NCBI RefSeq assembly: GCF_017948595.1
Contig: NZ_JAGFBV010000008.1
Coordinates: forward strand, 79,741-143,740
Direction: 5' to 3'
From: Flavobacterium geliluteum
Lineage (GTDB): Bacteria; Bacteroidota; Bacteroidia; Flavobacteriales; Flavobacteriaceae
Length of the DNA stretch: 64,000 bases
Under the pieces are notes generated by a model that was not told where the DNA came from, did not search any database, and saw nothing but the letters and a program-made list of their open reading frames with translations. The translations under genes and the position numbers were made by a program. Below, piece after piece: positions 63,664 to 64,000 of the stretch (position 1 is its first letter; each line of letters opens with the position of its first letter).

Positions 63664-63694
63664 TTTGGAAAAACGAAAAACAGACTTATATTTG
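63664..63694 (+). promoter_or_regulatory. Consensus promoter for tRNA-Thr
   Basis: TTTG (63664-63667), a spacer of exactly 19 bases, then TATATTTG (63687-63694): a full match to the Bacteroidota housekeeping consensus. The tRNA starts 16 bases later. Confidence 0.85.
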
Positions 63695-63709
63695 CACCCG
63701 TAATGAGTC

Positions 63710-63783
63710 GCCAGCGTAGCTCAGTTGGCTAGAGCAGCTGATTTGTAATCAGCAGGTCGTGGGTTCGAGTCCCTCCGCCGGCT
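63710..63783 (+). tRNA. tRNA-Thr, anticodon TGT
   Basis: A 74-base cloverleaf: acceptor GCCAGCG/CGCCGGC with one A-C mismatch, D-arm GCTC/GAGC, anticodon stem GCTGA/TCAGC with loop TTTGTAA, and T-loop TTCGAGT. The anticodon TGT (63744-63746) reads ACA, threonine. CCA is not encoded; the sequence continues CAACAA. A consensus promoter precedes it and a terminator follows 10 bases later. Confidence 0.95.
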
Positions 63784-63792
63784 CAACAATAA

Positions 63793-63822
63793 ACCATCAC
63801 TTTTTAGTGGTGGTTTTTTTTT
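63793..63822 (+). terminator. Terminator after tRNA-Thr
   Basis: ACCATCACT (63793-63801), a TTTT loop, and AGTGGTGGT (63806-63814) pair with one G-T wobble, followed by a run of eight T. Confidence 0.9.
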
Positions 63823-64000
63823 GGATAAAATTGAAAGATAGTAGTTTTTCATTTTAATTTAAAAACTTATGGAGGATCAACACGAAAACCTGTGGAGTTA
63901 TAAAAATTATGCATAAATAGTAGTGAGTCTAAAAAGGAAGTATTCCACATTCCTCACACCTCTGAATTTTGATCTGAATGCTTTTATTTTAGCATTGAAT
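63823..64000 (-). mobile_element. Insertion sequence, one end only
   Basis: Inferred from the transposase C-terminus at 63907-64000. The element's boundary should fall between the terminator (63822) and the stop codon; TGGAGGATCAACACGAAAAC (from 63870) is a candidate end region, but its partner repeat is outside the window, so the exact edge is unknown. Confidence 0.45.
63907..64000 (-). CDS. Transposase, C-terminal end only (gene continues beyond window)
   Basis: The minus strand is open from the window edge to a stop at 63907-63909 and encodes 30 residues including NAKIKAFRSKFRGVRNVEYF and then LFRLTTIYA. This NAKIK-x-FR...GVRN...FFLFRL-x-x-IYA ending is, as I recall, the C-terminus of Bacteroidota DDE transposases of the ISAon1/ISL3-like type. 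The 84 bases between the tRNA terminator and this stop hold no gene and probably contain the element's end. Whether the transposase is intact cannot be seen. Confidence 0.7.
   Translation of the reverse strand, partial: FNAKIKAFRSKFRGVRNVEYFLFRLTTIYA

Noticed and set aside
63869..63916. Fifteen-codon open frame starting ATGGAGGATCAA
   Set aside because: Too short, lies in the likely IS end and overlaps the transposase stop on the other strand.

Overview
The window is chromosomal DNA from a member of the Bacteroidota, most likely Flavobacterium or a close relative. The reasons are low GC, repeated promoter elements of the flavobacterial type (TAnnTTTG, twice with TTTG 19 bases upstream), a PorV/PorQ-type outer-membrane protein, a DUF4105 (Lnb-like) protein, and short inverted repeats of the kind common between flavobacterial genes. 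No species can be named from sequence reading alone.

Bases 1-43751 are one very long, entirely plus-strand surface-polysaccharide (O-antigen or capsule) locus. It opens with an amidotransferase/HisH/HisF trio followed by a 4,6-dehydratase, 2-epimerase, reductase and WbuB-type glycosyltransferase (to 6879). This layout resembles clusters that make acetamidino derivatives of 2-acetamido-2,6-dideoxy-L-hexoses. Next come a WbpV-like reductase and a WbpL-like initiating transferase, a cupin and a PLP aminotransferase, then rmlC-rmlD-rmlA (no rmlB is seen) and a membrane WbpM-like dehydratase (to 14729). A terminator and a new promoter precede an ABC exporter (wzm-wzt), a methyltransferase, a deacetylase/glycosyltransferase fusion and five more glycosyltransferases. 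A nonulosonic acid module (neuA, neuB, acyltransferase, neuC; 24154-28193) follows. Then come a GT11-like fucosyltransferase, further glycosyltransferases, a second acyltransferase, an MBOAT/SGNH O-acylation pair, an O-antigen ligase-like membrane protein and a WcaJ-type initiating transferase. Genes are tightly packed, often with TAATG or ATGA stop/start overlaps. The locus carries the sugar-nucleotide supply, assembly, decoration and export for a complex glycan, and has two different chain-initiating enzymes.

Bases 43755-64000 are core genome. They hold a DUF4105 protein and a PorV-like protein (minus); pssA and a GH25 lysozyme (plus); a DUF5808 protein; lptB, an AhpD-like protein, tatC and kdsD (minus); recQ and small exported proteins (plus); a COG2509 flavoprotein; an aminopeptidase P; the exported msrB-msrA pair (minus); then idi, a QueD/PTPS protein, bcp, manA, a small conserved protein and tRNA-Thr(UGU). 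Envelope functions recur: lptB and kdsD serve LPS export and Kdo synthesis. The window ends in the 3' end of a transposase gene on the minus strand, so an insertion sequence lies just downstream of the tRNA.

All functional assignments come from reading motifs, length and context by eye. No database search was run. Sugar identities are inferences.
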